From: WHSW01 sp963767285
GTDB lineage: Bacteria > Actinomycetota > Thermoleophilia > Solirubrobacterales > 70-9
DNA: 64,000 nucleotides
Direction: 5' to 3'
NCBI GenBank assembly: GCA_963767285.1
Contig: CAVYDJ010000004.1
Span: 744,001-808,000 of the forward strand
Shown here: piece after piece, positions 44,741 through 53,700 of the stretch
Position numbering within the stretch: the first letter of the stretch is position 1
Layout: each line of letters begins with the position of its first letter
Notes under the pieces: model-generated
Told to the model about the DNA's origin: nothing
The model's database searches: none
Seen by the model: only the letters and a program-made list of their open reading frames with translations
Translations under genes and position numbers: made by a program

Positions 44741-45846
44741 GCGACCAGAAGCTGTTCGACCGCTTCGCGCGGCTCTGCGAGATTCCCAGCCCCACGGGCT
44801 CGGAGCGTGCCGTCGCCGACGACGTCCTGGCCGAGCTGCGCGCGCTCGGGATCGAGGTGAGCGAGGACGGCGCGGCCGAGCCGGCGCGCGCCGGGGCCGG
44901 CAATCTGATCGCCCGGGTGCCGGGGACGGGGGAGGGGTGGGTCTCGTTCTTCGCCCACCTCGACACGGTTCCAGAGGACGGGACGATCGAGGTCGAGCTG
45001 GCCGACGGCGTGTTCCGCAGCAGCGGCGAGACGATCCTCGGCGCCGACAACAAGGCGGCGGTCGCCGTCCTGGTCGAGTTGGCCGCGCGCCATGTCGCGC
45101 TGCCGGCCCGATCCGGGCTCGAGCTCGTGTTCACGGTCGCCGAGGAGGACGGGCTGCGGGGTGCAAAGGAGCTTGAGCTCGGCTCGCTGCGCTCGCAGTT
45201 CGGCTTCGCGCTCGACCACGCGACCGCGATCGGCGAGGTGATCACCGCCGCGCCGACGTACCAGCGGATCGTCGCCGAGTTCGAGGGCCTCGAGGCGCAC
45301 GCCGGGATCCGGCCGGAGGACGGCCACTCGGCGATCGAGGCCGCCGCCGCCGCGGTCGCCGCGATGAACCTCGGCCGGCTCGATGCCGAGACGACCGCCA
45401 ACGTCGGCGTGATCCGAGGCGGCGTGGCGTCGAACGTGGTCGCCGGGAGCTGCCGGGTCGAGGCCGAGGCCCGGTCGCTCGACGATGCCAGGGTCGCCGC
45501 GGCGACAGCGGCGATGGTCGATGCCTGCACGTGCGCGGGCGGCGAGCACCGCTGCGACGTCGACGTCGACGTGACCGAGGTCTTCCGCGGCTATCGCCAG
45601 CCGTCGAGCTCACCGGCGGTCGCGGTGGCGCGGGCGGCGCTCGAGCGCTGCGGGATCGCGCCGCGCGAGGTCGCCACGGGCGGCGGCAGTGACGCGAACG
45701 CGCTCGTCGCCCGCGGCTTCGATTGCGTGCTGCTCGCCAACGGCACCGCCGACAACCACACGCCGTCCGAGAGCGTCGCCGCCGGGCGGCTGACCGAGAT
45801 GCTCGCCGTCTGCGAGGCGATCGCCGAGCTCGCCGGGGCGGATTGA
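44737..45846 (+). CDS. M20 family metallopeptidase
   Basis: 369 residues. Di-zinc peptidase of the PepT/ArgE type. Metal ligands: His in FFAHLDTVP, Asp in LGADNKAAVAVL, the Glu pair in VAEEDGLRGA, and a late Asp/His set (GGGSDANALVARG, NHTPSESV). Dimerisation domain in the middle (AHAGIRPEDGHSAIEAA). Similar to PepT-like tripeptidases. Followed by a DUF3866 gene with TGATG overlap. Confidence 0.88.
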   Translation: MSDQKLFDRFARLCEIPSPTGSERAVADDVLAELRALGIEVSEDGAAEPARAGAGNLIARVPGTGEGWVSFFAHLDTVPEDGTIEVELADGVFRSSGETILGADNKAAVAVLVELAARHVALPARSGLELVFTVAEEDGLRGAKELELGSLRSQFGFALDHATAIGEVITAAPTYQRIVAEFEGLEAHAGIRPEDGHSAIEAAAAAVAAMNLGRLDAETTANVGVIRGGVASNVVAGSCRVEAEARSLDDARVAAATAAMVDACTCAGGEHRCDVDVDVTEVFRGYRQPSSSPAVAVARAALERCGIAPREVATGGGSDANALVARGFDCVLLANGTADNHTPSESVAAGRLTEMLAVCEAIAELAGAD

Positions 45847-46916
45847 TGCTGAAGCTGCGGCGCGGGACCGTGATCGATATCGACCCGCTCACGGTCGAGG
45901 TCGGCGGCGAGCGCCGCCGGGCGTGGGCCGACACGACCCTGGTCGGCGAGGTCGAGGCCGGCGACGAGGTGATCGTCAACACCCAGTCGCGCGACCTGGG
46001 CCTGGGTTCCGGCGGGTTCGACATCGTCCACGTCAACCTGAGCCGCGGGTTGCACGCGAAGGACCCGAAGGGGATCCACGTCTTCAAGCTCAACTACAGC
46101 TCGCTCCAGCACCCGGTCGACCCGGTCGAGGTGGAGCACGGAGACCCGGAGCTCGGCCCGAGGCCGCCCGTCGCGGTGATCTCCCTGCACGGCCACCTGG
46201 CGCCGCTGGCCTGGGCGGCGGCGGAAGCCCGGCCTCAGGGCCTGCGCCTGGGCTTCATTCAGGGCGCCGGGGCGGCGCTCCCGGGAACCCTGTCGCGCGA
46301 CGTCCGCGAGCTGCGCCACCGGGGTCTGCTCTGCGGCCACGTCACCGCCGGGCCGGCGTACGGCGGCGAGCACGAGGCGATCAGCATTGTGGGCGGGATC
46401 GACGCCGCGGCACGGCGGCTCGGCTGGGAGGCGGTGGTGGTCGGCCCGGGACCGGGGATCCTCGGATCGGCGACCCGGCTCGGCCACGGCGGGATGGCGG
46501 CGCTCGACGCCGCCCATGCGGCGCTGGCGCTCGGGCTGCCGACGCTGCTCTGCCCGCGGATGTCGAGCTCCGACGAGCGCGACCGCCATCGCGGGCTCAG
46601 TCATCACACCTCCTCGGTCCTGGAGCTGCTGCTGGCTCCGGTCCGCGTGCCGGTCCCCGAGGCCGAGCTCGAGGGCTGGCCGATGCTGAGCGCCGACGCG
46701 CCCGAGGGCGGCTCGGCCGGGGCCGCTCTCGATGCGCTGATCGACGTCTGCCGGCGGGGGAGCCACGACCTGGCCGTCGAGGGAATCGACCTCGACGGGT
46801 ATGCCGCCAGCGGCCTGCCCGACAGCACGATGGGGCGCTCAATCGCCGAGGACCCGCTGTTCTTCGCCGCGCCGCTCGCCGCCGGGCGGGCGTTGGCCGC
46901 GGCCGTGGACGGGTAA
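45846..46916 (+). CDS. DUF3866 family protein
   Basis: 356 residues. The start KLRRGTVIDIDPLTVEVGGE and the segment DIVHVNLSRGLHAKDPKGIH with later VVGPGPGILGSATRLGHG are those of the actinobacterial/firmicute DUF3866 family. Function unknown. Between the M20 peptidase and the nudix gene, all overlapping or within 10 bp. Confidence 0.82.
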   Translation: MLKLRRGTVIDIDPLTVEVGGERRRAWADTTLVGEVEAGDEVIVNTQSRDLGLGSGGFDIVHVNLSRGLHAKDPKGIHVFKLNYSSLQHPVDPVEVEHGDPELGPRPPVAVISLHGHLAPLAWAAAEARPQGLRLGFIQGAGAALPGTLSRDVRELRHRGLLCGHVTAGPAYGGEHEAISIVGGIDAAARRLGWEAVVVGPGPGILGSATRLGHGGMAALDAAHAALALGLPTLLCPRMSSSDERDRHRGLSHHTSSVLELLLAPVRVPVPEAELEGWPMLSADAPEGGSAGAALDALIDVCRRGSHDLAVEGIDLDGYAASGLPDSTMGRSIAEDPLFFAAPLAAGRALAAAVDG

Positions 46917-46925
46917 GGGGAGCGC

Positions 46926-47444
46926 GTGGAGCGAACCTCCTCCAAGACCGTCTACGAGGGCCGCCAGATCGCCGTGCGGATCGACGAGTTCCGCCACGAC
47001 GACGGCGAGACCGTCGAGCGGGAGGTCGTCGACCACCCCGGGGCCGTTGGGATCCTCGCCACCGACGAGGAGTCGATCTACCTGGTCCGACAGCCGCGCG
47101 AGGCGGTGGGGGAGCCGTCGCTGCTCGAGATCCCGGCCGGCAAGCTCGACGTCGAGGGTGAGACGCGGCTCGAGTGCGCGCAGCGCGAGCTCGCAGAGGA
47201 GGTCGGGATGACGGCGCGCAGCTGGAGCGAGCTGAAGCGCTTCTACATCTCGCCGGGGTTCTCCGACGAGGAGGTGACGCTTTTCCTCGCCACCGGGCTC
47301 GAGTCGATCCCCGACCACGAGCCCGACCCGGAGGAGCGGATCGAGGTGATCGCCTGGCCGCTGTCGGAGCTCGACCGGGCGATCGGCGAGTGCGCCGACT
47401 CGAAGTCGCTGATCGGCCTGCTGCTGCTCTCTGCTCCGCGGTAG
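46926..47444 (+). CDS. NUDIX hydrolase, ADP-ribose pyrophosphatase type
   Basis: 172 residues from GTG 46926. The nudix box is GKLDVEGETRLECAQREL with AEEVGM. Upstream VEREVVDHPGAVGILATD and downstream FYISPGFSDEEVTLF are typical of ADP-ribose pyrophosphatases, which clear free ADP-ribose. Sits before xerD, as Rv1700 does. Confidence 0.9.
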   Translation: MERTSSKTVYEGRQIAVRIDEFRHDDGETVEREVVDHPGAVGILATDEESIYLVRQPREAVGEPSLLEIPAGKLDVEGETRLECAQRELAEEVGMTARSWSELKRFYISPGFSDEEVTLFLATGLESIPDHEPDPEERIEVIAWPLSELDRAIGECADSKSLIGLLLLSAPR

Positions 47445-47492
47445 CCGCGTTGCACCGGCAGGGGCGACGGCGGCGCGCCAGAACCTGGCGCC

Positions 47493-48464
47493 ATGGCGAT
47501 CGCCGTTCCCAAGCCCCACACGCGCAGCGATGCGCACTTCGAGGCCCTCGTCCTCGACTTCCTTGCCTACCTGGAGTTCGAGCGCGGGCTGGCGCGCAAC
47601 ACGCTTGATGCCTACCGCACCGACCTGCTGCAGTTCGGCGCCTTCCTGGCCGGGCGCGGTCGGGAGGCGACCGCGGTGGAGCGCGCCGACGTCGCGGACT
47701 TCCTCGCCGATCTGGCGACCGGGCAGGCGCCCGACGAGGACGGCAACGGGGGCCGGCCGGGGTGCTCGCCGGCGACGATCAGCCGCAAGACCGCCTGCCT
47801 GCGCTCGTTCTACCGCCACCTGCGCCGCGAGGAGCTCATCGACGACGACCCGACCGCGACCCTGAGCCCGCCGCAGAAGTCGCGCAAGCTGCCGCACGTG
47901 CTCAGCCACGCGGAGGTCACGAAGCTGCTCGAGAGCGCGAAGGGCAACGAGCCGATCGAGCTGCGTGACCGCGCCCTGCTCGAGGTCATGTACGGATGTG
48001 GGCTGCGCGCGTCGGAGGCGATCGGGCTGGAGATCGGCGACATCGACCTGCGCCGCGGCTTCGTGCGCCCGCACGGCAAGGGCTCCAAGGAGCGGATCGT
48101 GCCGCTCGGCCGCGAGGCCGGCCGGGCGATCGAGCGCTACCTGCGATCCGGGCGCGCCGCGCTTGTCGGCGAGCGCGTGGAGCGCAAGCTGTTCGTCAAC
48201 TTCCGCGGCGGCGGGCTGACCCGCCAGGGCCTCTACAAGATCATCCAGCGCCACGCCAAGGACGTCGGCCTGGAACAGAAGATGAGCCCGCACACACTGC
48301 GCCACACCTTCGCCACGCACCTGCTTTCGGGCGGCTGTGACCTACGGTCGGTCCAGGAGATGCTGGGCCACGCCGACGTCGCGACGACCCAGCTCTACAC
48401 GCACCTCTCGCGGGAGAAGATCAAGGAGGTCTACTTCAAGGCCCATCCGCGGGCGACTACGTAG
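47493..48464 (+). CDS. xerD: Tyrosine recombinase XerD/XerC
   Basis: 323 residues. Resolves chromosome dimers at dif. N-terminal SAM-like domain: DFLAYLEFERGLARNTLDAY. Catalytic residues: Arg172 (LRASEAIGL), Lys in GKGSKERIV, HTLRHTFATHLL (Arg about 270), GHADVATTQ and Tyr302 in LYTHLS. Length is normal; a 15-residue Asp/Gly insert lies near 85. The position after the nudix gene supports xerD rather than xerC, and no phage genes are near. Confidence 0.9.
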   Translation: MAIAVPKPHTRSDAHFEALVLDFLAYLEFERGLARNTLDAYRTDLLQFGAFLAGRGREATAVERADVADFLADLATGQAPDEDGNGGRPGCSPATISRKTACLRSFYRHLRREELIDDDPTATLSPPQKSRKLPHVLSHAEVTKLLESAKGNEPIELRDRALLEVMYGCGLRASEAIGLEIGDIDLRRGFVRPHGKGSKERIVPLGREAGRAIERYLRSGRAALVGERVERKLFVNFRGGGLTRQGLYKIIQRHAKDVGLEQKMSPHTLRHTFATHLLSGGCDLRSVQEMLGHADVATTQLYTHLSREKIKEVYFKAHPRATT

Positions 48465-48497
48465 TTCCCACAAATCTGTGCGCCTTCTCCGTAGTGA

Positions 48498-48635
48498 GTC
48501 TGGGGATTGCGGGCTGAGGCAGACTACCCACGCCTGAGCCGCGGCCTCCACGCCTTCTCGGTCGCGGCCACCGACGCGTACGGCAATACCGACCCGACGC
48601 CCGCGACCGCGCGTTTCCGGATCCGCAAGCGTTAG
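48498..48635 (+). pseudogene. C-terminal remnant of an Ig-like surface protein
   Basis: 45 codons with no usable start, ending at TAG 48633. The translation has GLHAFSVAATDAYGNTDPTP followed by a basic tail. It matches the last Ig repeat of the protein at 4414 in pattern (DGDHSFDVRAVDPAGNVDPSP). Upstream of it the frame stops at 48495. It is the tail of a lost surface gene between xerD and the GH31 gene. Confidence 0.6.
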
Positions 48636-48660
48636 CCGGCGTTAGCATCGCCGCCTACTG

Positions 48661-51159
48661 ATGTGTGGACGGCGGGCGCTCAGCTTCCTGGTTGCCGGGA
48701 CGGTGCTCGCGAGCGTGCCGGCGAGCGCCGCCGCTGACGAGGTCGTCCGGTCCGGGCCGCTCCGCGCGACCGTGCACGCGGATCCGTGGCGGATCCAGTT
48801 CACGGGCGACGGAAGGAACGTGGTCGACCAGCCGGAGTCGGCCAACCTCGGATTTCATTCCGCGGCGGGCTGGGCGTACGCGCTGCGGGCGACATCGCTC
48901 GAGCGCGCCGGGGACGGAATCCGGGCGACGGTTGCGACCGACGGCCCGCTCGGCGGGACGCTGGATGTCTCGATCACGCCCGCAGGGCGGGGCTCGATCC
49001 GTGTCTCGGCGGTTGCCTCGAGCGCCGGCGCGGACTCGTCCTCGATCGCCTTCGCGACCCGGCCCGACGAGCGCTTCACCGGGTTCGGCGAGCGCTCCAA
49101 CTTCGTTGACGCCCGCGGCCAGGACGTCGACAACTACGTCTCCGACGGGCCGTATCCGGAGCGCGCCCGCGAGATCGTCGGGCTGATCGGGCTGCCCTGG
49201 GCCGAGACCCACCGCGACGACGCCACCTACTACCCCGTGCCCTGGACGCTGTCGAGCGCCGGCTACGGGGTGCTGCTGGAAAACGACGAGCGCAGCACCT
49301 TCCACATGGAGAGCCAGACGCCCGGCGTGTGGAGCGCCGAGCCGGAGTCCGCGAGCGTGTCGGTCCGGGTCTTCGCCGGCCCGACCCCCGCCGCGGCCCT
49401 GCGCCGGTTCACGGCGGCGACCGGCCGCACCCCGCAGGCACAGGCCCCGTGGGCGTACGGCCCCTGGTTTCAGACCGGGCAGCCGAACTTCGTCCCGGTC
49501 GATGACGAGCGGACCTGGATCGAGCTGCTGCAGGACGCCGACGCACCCGTCTCGGTCGGCGAGACGCAGCTCCACTACCTGCCCTGCGGAGCGAACACGC
49601 GCGCGCCGGCCCCGGAGAGCGAGCGGACGAAGAACTTCCACCGCCACGGCCTCGCCCGGCTCGTGTACTTCAACCCCCTGATCTGCACCGACTTCGAGCC
49701 GTACTACTCGCAGGCCGCCGCGGCCGGCGGGCTGCAGAGCTCGCCGGCGACCGGCGACCCGTACACCTACCCCGCATACGTCGGCGGCGACGGGGCGGTC
49801 GGGTTCACGGTCAAGCCGCTCGCGCAGTTCGACTTCACCAGCGAGGCGGGCCGCGCCGCGTACTCGCGGTTGCTCGAGACCGCGATCGCCGACCACGCAG
49901 ACGGCTGGATGGAGGACTTCGGCGAGTACACCCCGCCCGACGCCGTTTCAGCGGATGGAACGCCCGGCGCGCAGATGCACAACCGCTACCCGACCGATTA
50001 CCACTGCGCGGTGCGCGAGTTCCAGGACTCGGACGCGTCGCCGCGACCGCTGGTCCGCTTCTCACGCTCCGGCTGGACCGGAACCGCCGCCTGCGCCGAC
50101 AACGTGTGGGGCGGCGACCCGACCACCGTCTGGGGCTATGACGGGCTCGCCTCGGCGGTCATGCAGATGCTGACGATCGGGTCCTCGGGGGTCTCGCGCT
50201 GGGGCTCGGACATCGGCGGCTACCACAGCTTCGGGCCCGACCAGCAGCTCGACCGCGAGCTGCTGGCGCGCTGGATCCAGTTCGGCGCCGCCTCGCCGGT
50301 GATGCGCACGAAGGCGAGCGGATTCGAGCTGCCGCCCTACGAGCGCCCCCAGATCTGGGAGCCGGAGTCGATCGCGATCTGGCGGCGCTACGCAAAGCTC
50401 CACACTCAGCTCAACCCCTACCTCCGCGGCGCCGACGCGACGTATCGGCGGACCGGGCTGCCGATCGCCCGCGACCTGATGCTCGCCTATCCGCGCGACG
50501 GCCGCGCGGTGGGGCTCGCCGACCAGTACCTGCTCGGCAGCTCGCTGCTGATCGCGCCGGTGCTGGAGCCCGGGGCGACCGAGCGCTCGCTGTACCTGCC
50601 GCGCGGGCGCTGGCTCGAGTTCTGGGAGGCGCTGCGGTTTGCGAAGCGCAGCGGCGAGTACACGATGCGCCGCCCGCAGCCGGTCCCAGGCCGGCGGCGG
50701 GTGAGCGTGCCCGCGCCGCTGGCGCGGCTGCCGATCATGATCCGCGCCGGGGCGATGATCCCGATGCTGCCGGCCGACGTCGACACCCTCGCCCCGTACG
50801 GGCACCGCCGGGGGATCGTCCACCTCGACGACCGGGAGGACGCGATGCACCTGCTCGCCTTCCCGCGCGGGCGCAGCGCCCAGCGGATGAACGAGGACGA
50901 GCTGTTGCGCTCGCGGGAGGTTGGCGGCGGCGGGTGGAGGGTCGCGATCCACGGCGACCGCGAGCGGCGCTATGAGATCGAGGCGGCGCTGACGACCTTG
51001 AAGCGGCCGTTCGTGCCGGGATCCGTTCGCGTGGACGGCCGGTTTCTCCCGGAAGGCCGGTGGGATTACCGCCGCGGCGCCGGGGTGATGACGGCGACGG
51101 TCCGCTGTACGCGCTGCGCGATCGCCGTCAGCCCAGCAGCGAGCGCTGATACCAGGTGA
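48661..51159 (+). CDS. Secreted GH31 family alpha-glycosidase
   Basis: 832 residues. Signal peptide to about residue 26. Beta-sandwich N-domain, then a TIM barrel with DGWMEDFGEYTPP (nucleophile Asp419) and WGGDPTT (acid/base Asp486), FSRSGWTGT and SDIGGYHSFG. The DFGEY nucleophile motif is closer to the YihQ (sulfoquinovosidase) side than to classical maltases. The Arg/Trp sulfonate pocket cannot be confirmed by eye, so the substrate is open. TAGCAT lies 12 nt before the ATG. The gene overlaps a GNAT remnant by 32 bp. Confidence 0.83.
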   Translation: MCGRRALSFLVAGTVLASVPASAAADEVVRSGPLRATVHADPWRIQFTGDGRNVVDQPESANLGFHSAAGWAYALRATSLERAGDGIRATVATDGPLGGTLDVSITPAGRGSIRVSAVASSAGADSSSIAFATRPDERFTGFGERSNFVDARGQDVDNYVSDGPYPERAREIVGLIGLPWAETHRDDATYYPVPWTLSSAGYGVLLENDERSTFHMESQTPGVWSAEPESASVSVRVFAGPTPAAALRRFTAATGRTPQAQAPWAYGPWFQTGQPNFVPVDDERTWIELLQDADAPVSVGETQLHYLPCGANTRAPAPESERTKNFHRHGLARLVYFNPLICTDFEPYYSQAAAAGGLQSSPATGDPYTYPAYVGGDGAVGFTVKPLAQFDFTSEAGRAAYSRLLETAIADHADGWMEDFGEYTPPDAVSADGTPGAQMHNRYPTDYHCAVREFQDSDASPRPLVRFSRSGWTGTAACADNVWGGDPTTVWGYDGLASAVMQMLTIGSSGVSRWGSDIGGYHSFGPDQQLDRELLARWIQFGAASPVMRTKASGFELPPYERPQIWEPESIAIWRRYAKLHTQLNPYLRGADATYRRTGLPIARDLMLAYPRDGRAVGLADQYLLGSSLLIAPVLEPGATERSLYLPRGRWLEFWEALRFAKRSGEYTMRRPQPVPGRRRVSVPAPLARLPIMIRAGAMIPMLPADVDTLAPYGHRRGIVHLDDREDAMHLLAFPRGRSAQRMNEDELLRSREVGGGGWRVAIHGDRERRYEIEAALTTLKRPFVPGSVRVDGRFLPEGRWDYRRGAGVMTATVRCTRCAIAVSPAASADTR

Positions 51160-51465
51160 CATCCCAGGGTTCGCCGAACTGGCCTCGTGCAGCGCCCTGC
51201 TCGCCTCGTTGGGCTCGGTGAAGCCGCCGACCGCGAGTCGCAGGGGGCTCGCCTCGAGCAGCTCGATCAGGCGCGAGCGGAAGTGCCCGGCGCCCGGATC
51301 GCTCTTGGACAGCTCCTGCTCCCAGTCCTCGCGAGTGGGCGGCTCGAGGTCGAACGTCGCGGGCGAGGTGCGGACGACCTCGGTGTAGATCCGCGCGATC
51401 GGCTCCAGGTGCTCGGCTCCGGCGTCGGCGATCTGCACAACTGCGTCATACCAGCGATCATTCAT
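51128..51465 (-). pseudogene. GNAT acetyltransferase remnant (phosphinothricin-acetyltransferase-like)
   Basis: Reads from ATG 51465: VQIADAGAEHLEPIARIY and TSPATFDLEPPTREDWEQEL are the start of a PAT-type GNAT. Then GGFTEPNEASRALHE is the late helix. The true end, PWDVTWYQRSLLG, is in another frame ending at 51128. The acetyl-CoA-binding loop region of about 60-70 residues is deleted, so the protein cannot be active. Divergent from mutM with 2 bp between start codons. Confidence 0.7.
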
Positions 51466-51467
51466 CC

Positions 51468-52391
51468 ATGCCCGAGCTACCCGAGGTCGAGACGGTCCGG
51501 CGCCAGCTCGAGCCCGAGGTCGTCGGGCGGACGATCGCCGAGGCGGAGGTGCTCGACGAGCGCTGGACTCGCCCGGAGCTTCCGGCCCGCGTGGAGGCTG
51601 CGCTGACCGGGCGCGAGATCGAGTCGGTTGGGCGCCGCGGCAAGTACCTGGTGGTCGGGTTCGCCGACGACACCGCGCTGGTCATGCACCTGCGGATGAC
51701 GGGCAACCTGCTGATCCGCGAGCCGGGAGTGGACCAGGTCGCCGATCTGATGGCGACGGACCGGCTCGGCGGGCCGCGCCTCTACGAGACGCCTCCGGAC
51801 GCCCGCCACCTGCGGGCACGGCTGGTCCTGGACGACGACTCCGAGCTCTGGTTCACCGACCCGCGGCGCTTCGGCCACGCCGTCGTGCTCTCCGGGCAAG
51901 AGCTCGACGGCTACTTCGCCTCGCGGCTCGGGGTCGAGCCGCTGGGCGGCGACCTGACACCTCAGGCGCTGCTCGAGCTCTCGGCGGGGCGGCGGACGCC
52001 GCTGAAGTCGTTCCTGCTCGACCAGTCGGGGGTCGCCGGGATCGGCAACATCTACGCCGACGAGGCGCTGTTCCGCGCCCATCTCCACCCCCTGTCGCCG
52101 GCCGATTCGCTCCGCCTCGAGCATGCCGAGGAGCTGCGCGACGGCATCGTCGACGCGCTCGAGGCCGGGCTCGCCCGCGGCGGCTCGTCGATCGACGACT
52201 ACCGCGACGCGCGCGGGGAGCGGGGTTCGATGCAGGACGAGTTCCTCGTCCACACGCGTGAGGGCGAGCCGTGCCTGCGCTGCGGCGACGAGGTCAAGCG
52301 GGTGGTGGTCGCCGGACGCTCGACGTACTTCTGCTCCGGTTGCCAGCGGCGGCTGCGGGCGCGGCCGCGGCGGCGCGCGACCGCGCGGTGA
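51468..52391 (+). CDS. mutM: Formamidopyrimidine-DNA glycosylase
   Basis: 307 residues. Removes 8-oxoguanine and FapyG. N-terminal PELPEVETVRR with the catalytic Pro2/Glu3, the LRMTGNLL strand, IGNIYADEALF helix and a C-terminal zinc finger (CLRCGDEV and YFCSGCQRR). A basic Arg-rich tail ends the protein. The stop overlaps the next start (GTGA). Confidence 0.95.
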   Translation: MPELPEVETVRRQLEPEVVGRTIAEAEVLDERWTRPELPARVEAALTGREIESVGRRGKYLVVGFADDTALVMHLRMTGNLLIREPGVDQVADLMATDRLGGPRLYETPPDARHLRARLVLDDDSELWFTDPRRFGHAVVLSGQELDGYFASRLGVEPLGGDLTPQALLELSAGRRTPLKSFLLDQSGVAGIGNIYADEALFRAHLHPLSPADSLRLEHAEELRDGIVDALEAGLARGGSSIDDYRDARGERGSMQDEFLVHTREGEPCLRCGDEVKRVVVAGRSTYFCSGCQRRLRARPRRRATAR

Positions 52392-53320
52392 GCGACCCGC
52401 CGCCCCCGCCCGGCGGGGTCCTGGTCGGCCACTGGACCGACGCCGAGGGGGAGACCGGCTGCACGGCGGTGATCGCGCCGCCGGGGGCGCGCGGCGGCGT
52501 CGACGTGCGCGGCGGCGGGCCGGGCACCCGGGAGACCGATGTGATCGGCCCCCTGGCCGGGACCGCCGAGGTCACCGCGGTGATGCTGACCGGGGGCAGC
52601 GCCTACGGCCTCGGCGCCGCCGACGGGGCGATGCGCTGGTGCGAGGAGCAGGGCCGCGGCTACGCCACGCCGGGCGGCCTGGTCCCGATCGTCCCGGCGG
52701 CGGTGATCTATGACCTCGCGACCGGCGATCCGCGCGCCCGGCCCGACGCCGACGCCGGCTACGCGGCCTGCGAGGCGGCGGCGGAGGGAGTTCCGGAACG
52801 CGGGCGGGTTGGCGCCGGGACAGGCGCGGCGGTGGGCAAGATCGCCGGTCGTGAATTCGCCATGCGGACCGGGGTGGGCTACGCCGCCGCGGCGACGGGG
52901 CTCGGGCACCGGGTCGCGGTGCTCGCGGTCGTCAACGCGTTCGGGGACGTGATCGGCGCCGACGGCGGCGTGCTGGCCGGGATCCAGGCGGGGGAGGGGC
53001 GCCCGGCTTCGACCGCCGCCGCGATCACGGCGATGACCGCGCTGCCCGACTGGACGAAGCTCGAGGAGCGCAACACGACGCTGGTCTGCGTGATGACCGA
53101 CGCGCCCCTCGACAAGCCGGCCTGCTCACGGGTGGCGCGGATGGCCAGCGCCGGCGTCGCCCGTGCGATCGACCCGGTGTTCTCCGACGTCGACGGCGAC
53201 GTCGCCTTCTGCATCGCCTCGGGGTCGCCGGTCGCCCCTGATCGCTTCGTCGGCCTGTCCGTCGGCACGCTGGCCGCGACCGTGACCGCGGCGGCGATCC
53301 GCGACGCGGCGTCGTCATAG
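52388..53320 (+). CDS. P1 family peptidase (DmpA/EndoL-like)
   Basis: 310 residues from GTG 52388. The N-terminal nucleophile hydrolase fold is suggested by LTGGSAYGLGAADGAM, GVGYAAAATGLGHRVAVLAVVNAFGDV and the LEERNTTLVCVMTDAPLDK cleavage-site region, where the second Thr is the likely nucleophile after self-cleavage. The family includes beta-peptidyl aminopeptidases. Substrate unknown. Coupled to mutM. Confidence 0.82.
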   Translation: MSDPPPPPGGVLVGHWTDAEGETGCTAVIAPPGARGGVDVRGGGPGTRETDVIGPLAGTAEVTAVMLTGGSAYGLGAADGAMRWCEEQGRGYATPGGLVPIVPAAVIYDLATGDPRARPDADAGYAACEAAAEGVPERGRVGAGTGAAVGKIAGREFAMRTGVGYAAAATGLGHRVAVLAVVNAFGDVIGADGGVLAGIQAGEGRPASTAAAITAMTALPDWTKLEERNTTLVCVMTDAPLDKPACSRVARMASAGVARAIDPVFSDVDGDVAFCIASGSPVAPDRFVGLSVGTLAATVTAAAIRDAASS

Positions 53321-53323
53321 GCT
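53318..53323 (+). promoter_or_regulatory. -10 box TAGGCT for leaderless cupin gene
   Basis: TAGGCT ends 7 nt before GTG 53331 and overlaps the stop codon of the P1 peptidase gene. Same spacing as at nusB. Confidence 0.5.
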
Positions 53324-53330
53324 TGCGCGC

Positions 53331-53687
53331 GTGGCGATCGACGAGTTCCTGCTGCGGCGCTTCGAGGAGCCCGACGAGGTGCGCGAGTTCCCGTACGGGC
53401 GCTTCGAGCTCATCAACGTGGGCGGGATGACGCTCGGCCGGGCAACGTATGAACCCGGATGGCGCTGGAGTGAGCACGTCGGCGAGTCGCCGGACGACCG
53501 CTGCCAGGTCGAGCATCTGGGGATCGTGATCTCCGGGCGCGCAGTGGTCGCCGGCCCCGACTACGAGGGCGTGATGGGACCCGGCGACGTCTTCGCGGTC
53601 CCGCCCGACCACGACAGCTGGGTCGTCGGCGACGAGCCGTACGTCTCGCTGCACTTCCTCGGGGCCGATACCTACGCCGCGGATTGA
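53331..53687 (+). CDS. Cupin-domain protein
   Basis: 118 residues from GTG. Single cupin barrel: EPGWRWSEHVGE and CQVEHLGIVISGRAVV carry the first motif with its His, and DVFAVPPDHDSWVVGDEP the second. Metal-binding small-molecule or regulatory proteins use this fold. No partner domain, substrate unknown. Downstream is the convergent STAS gene. Confidence 0.75.
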   Translation: MAIDEFLLRRFEEPDEVREFPYGRFELINVGGMTLGRATYEPGWRWSEHVGESPDDRCQVEHLGIVISGRAVVAGPDYEGVMGPGDVFAVPPDHDSWVVGDEPYVSLHFLGADTYAAD

Positions 53688-53700
53688 CCCGTCCGCCTGG

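Noticed and set aside
48661..51159. Calling the GH31 enzyme a sulfoquinovosidase
   Set aside because: The motif resemblance is limited to the nucleophile area; the sulfonate-binding residues could not be identified by eye.
48465..51467. Genomic island bounded by xerD
   Set aside because: XerD here belongs to the conserved nudix-xerD pair; no attachment repeats, phage or conjugation genes follow.
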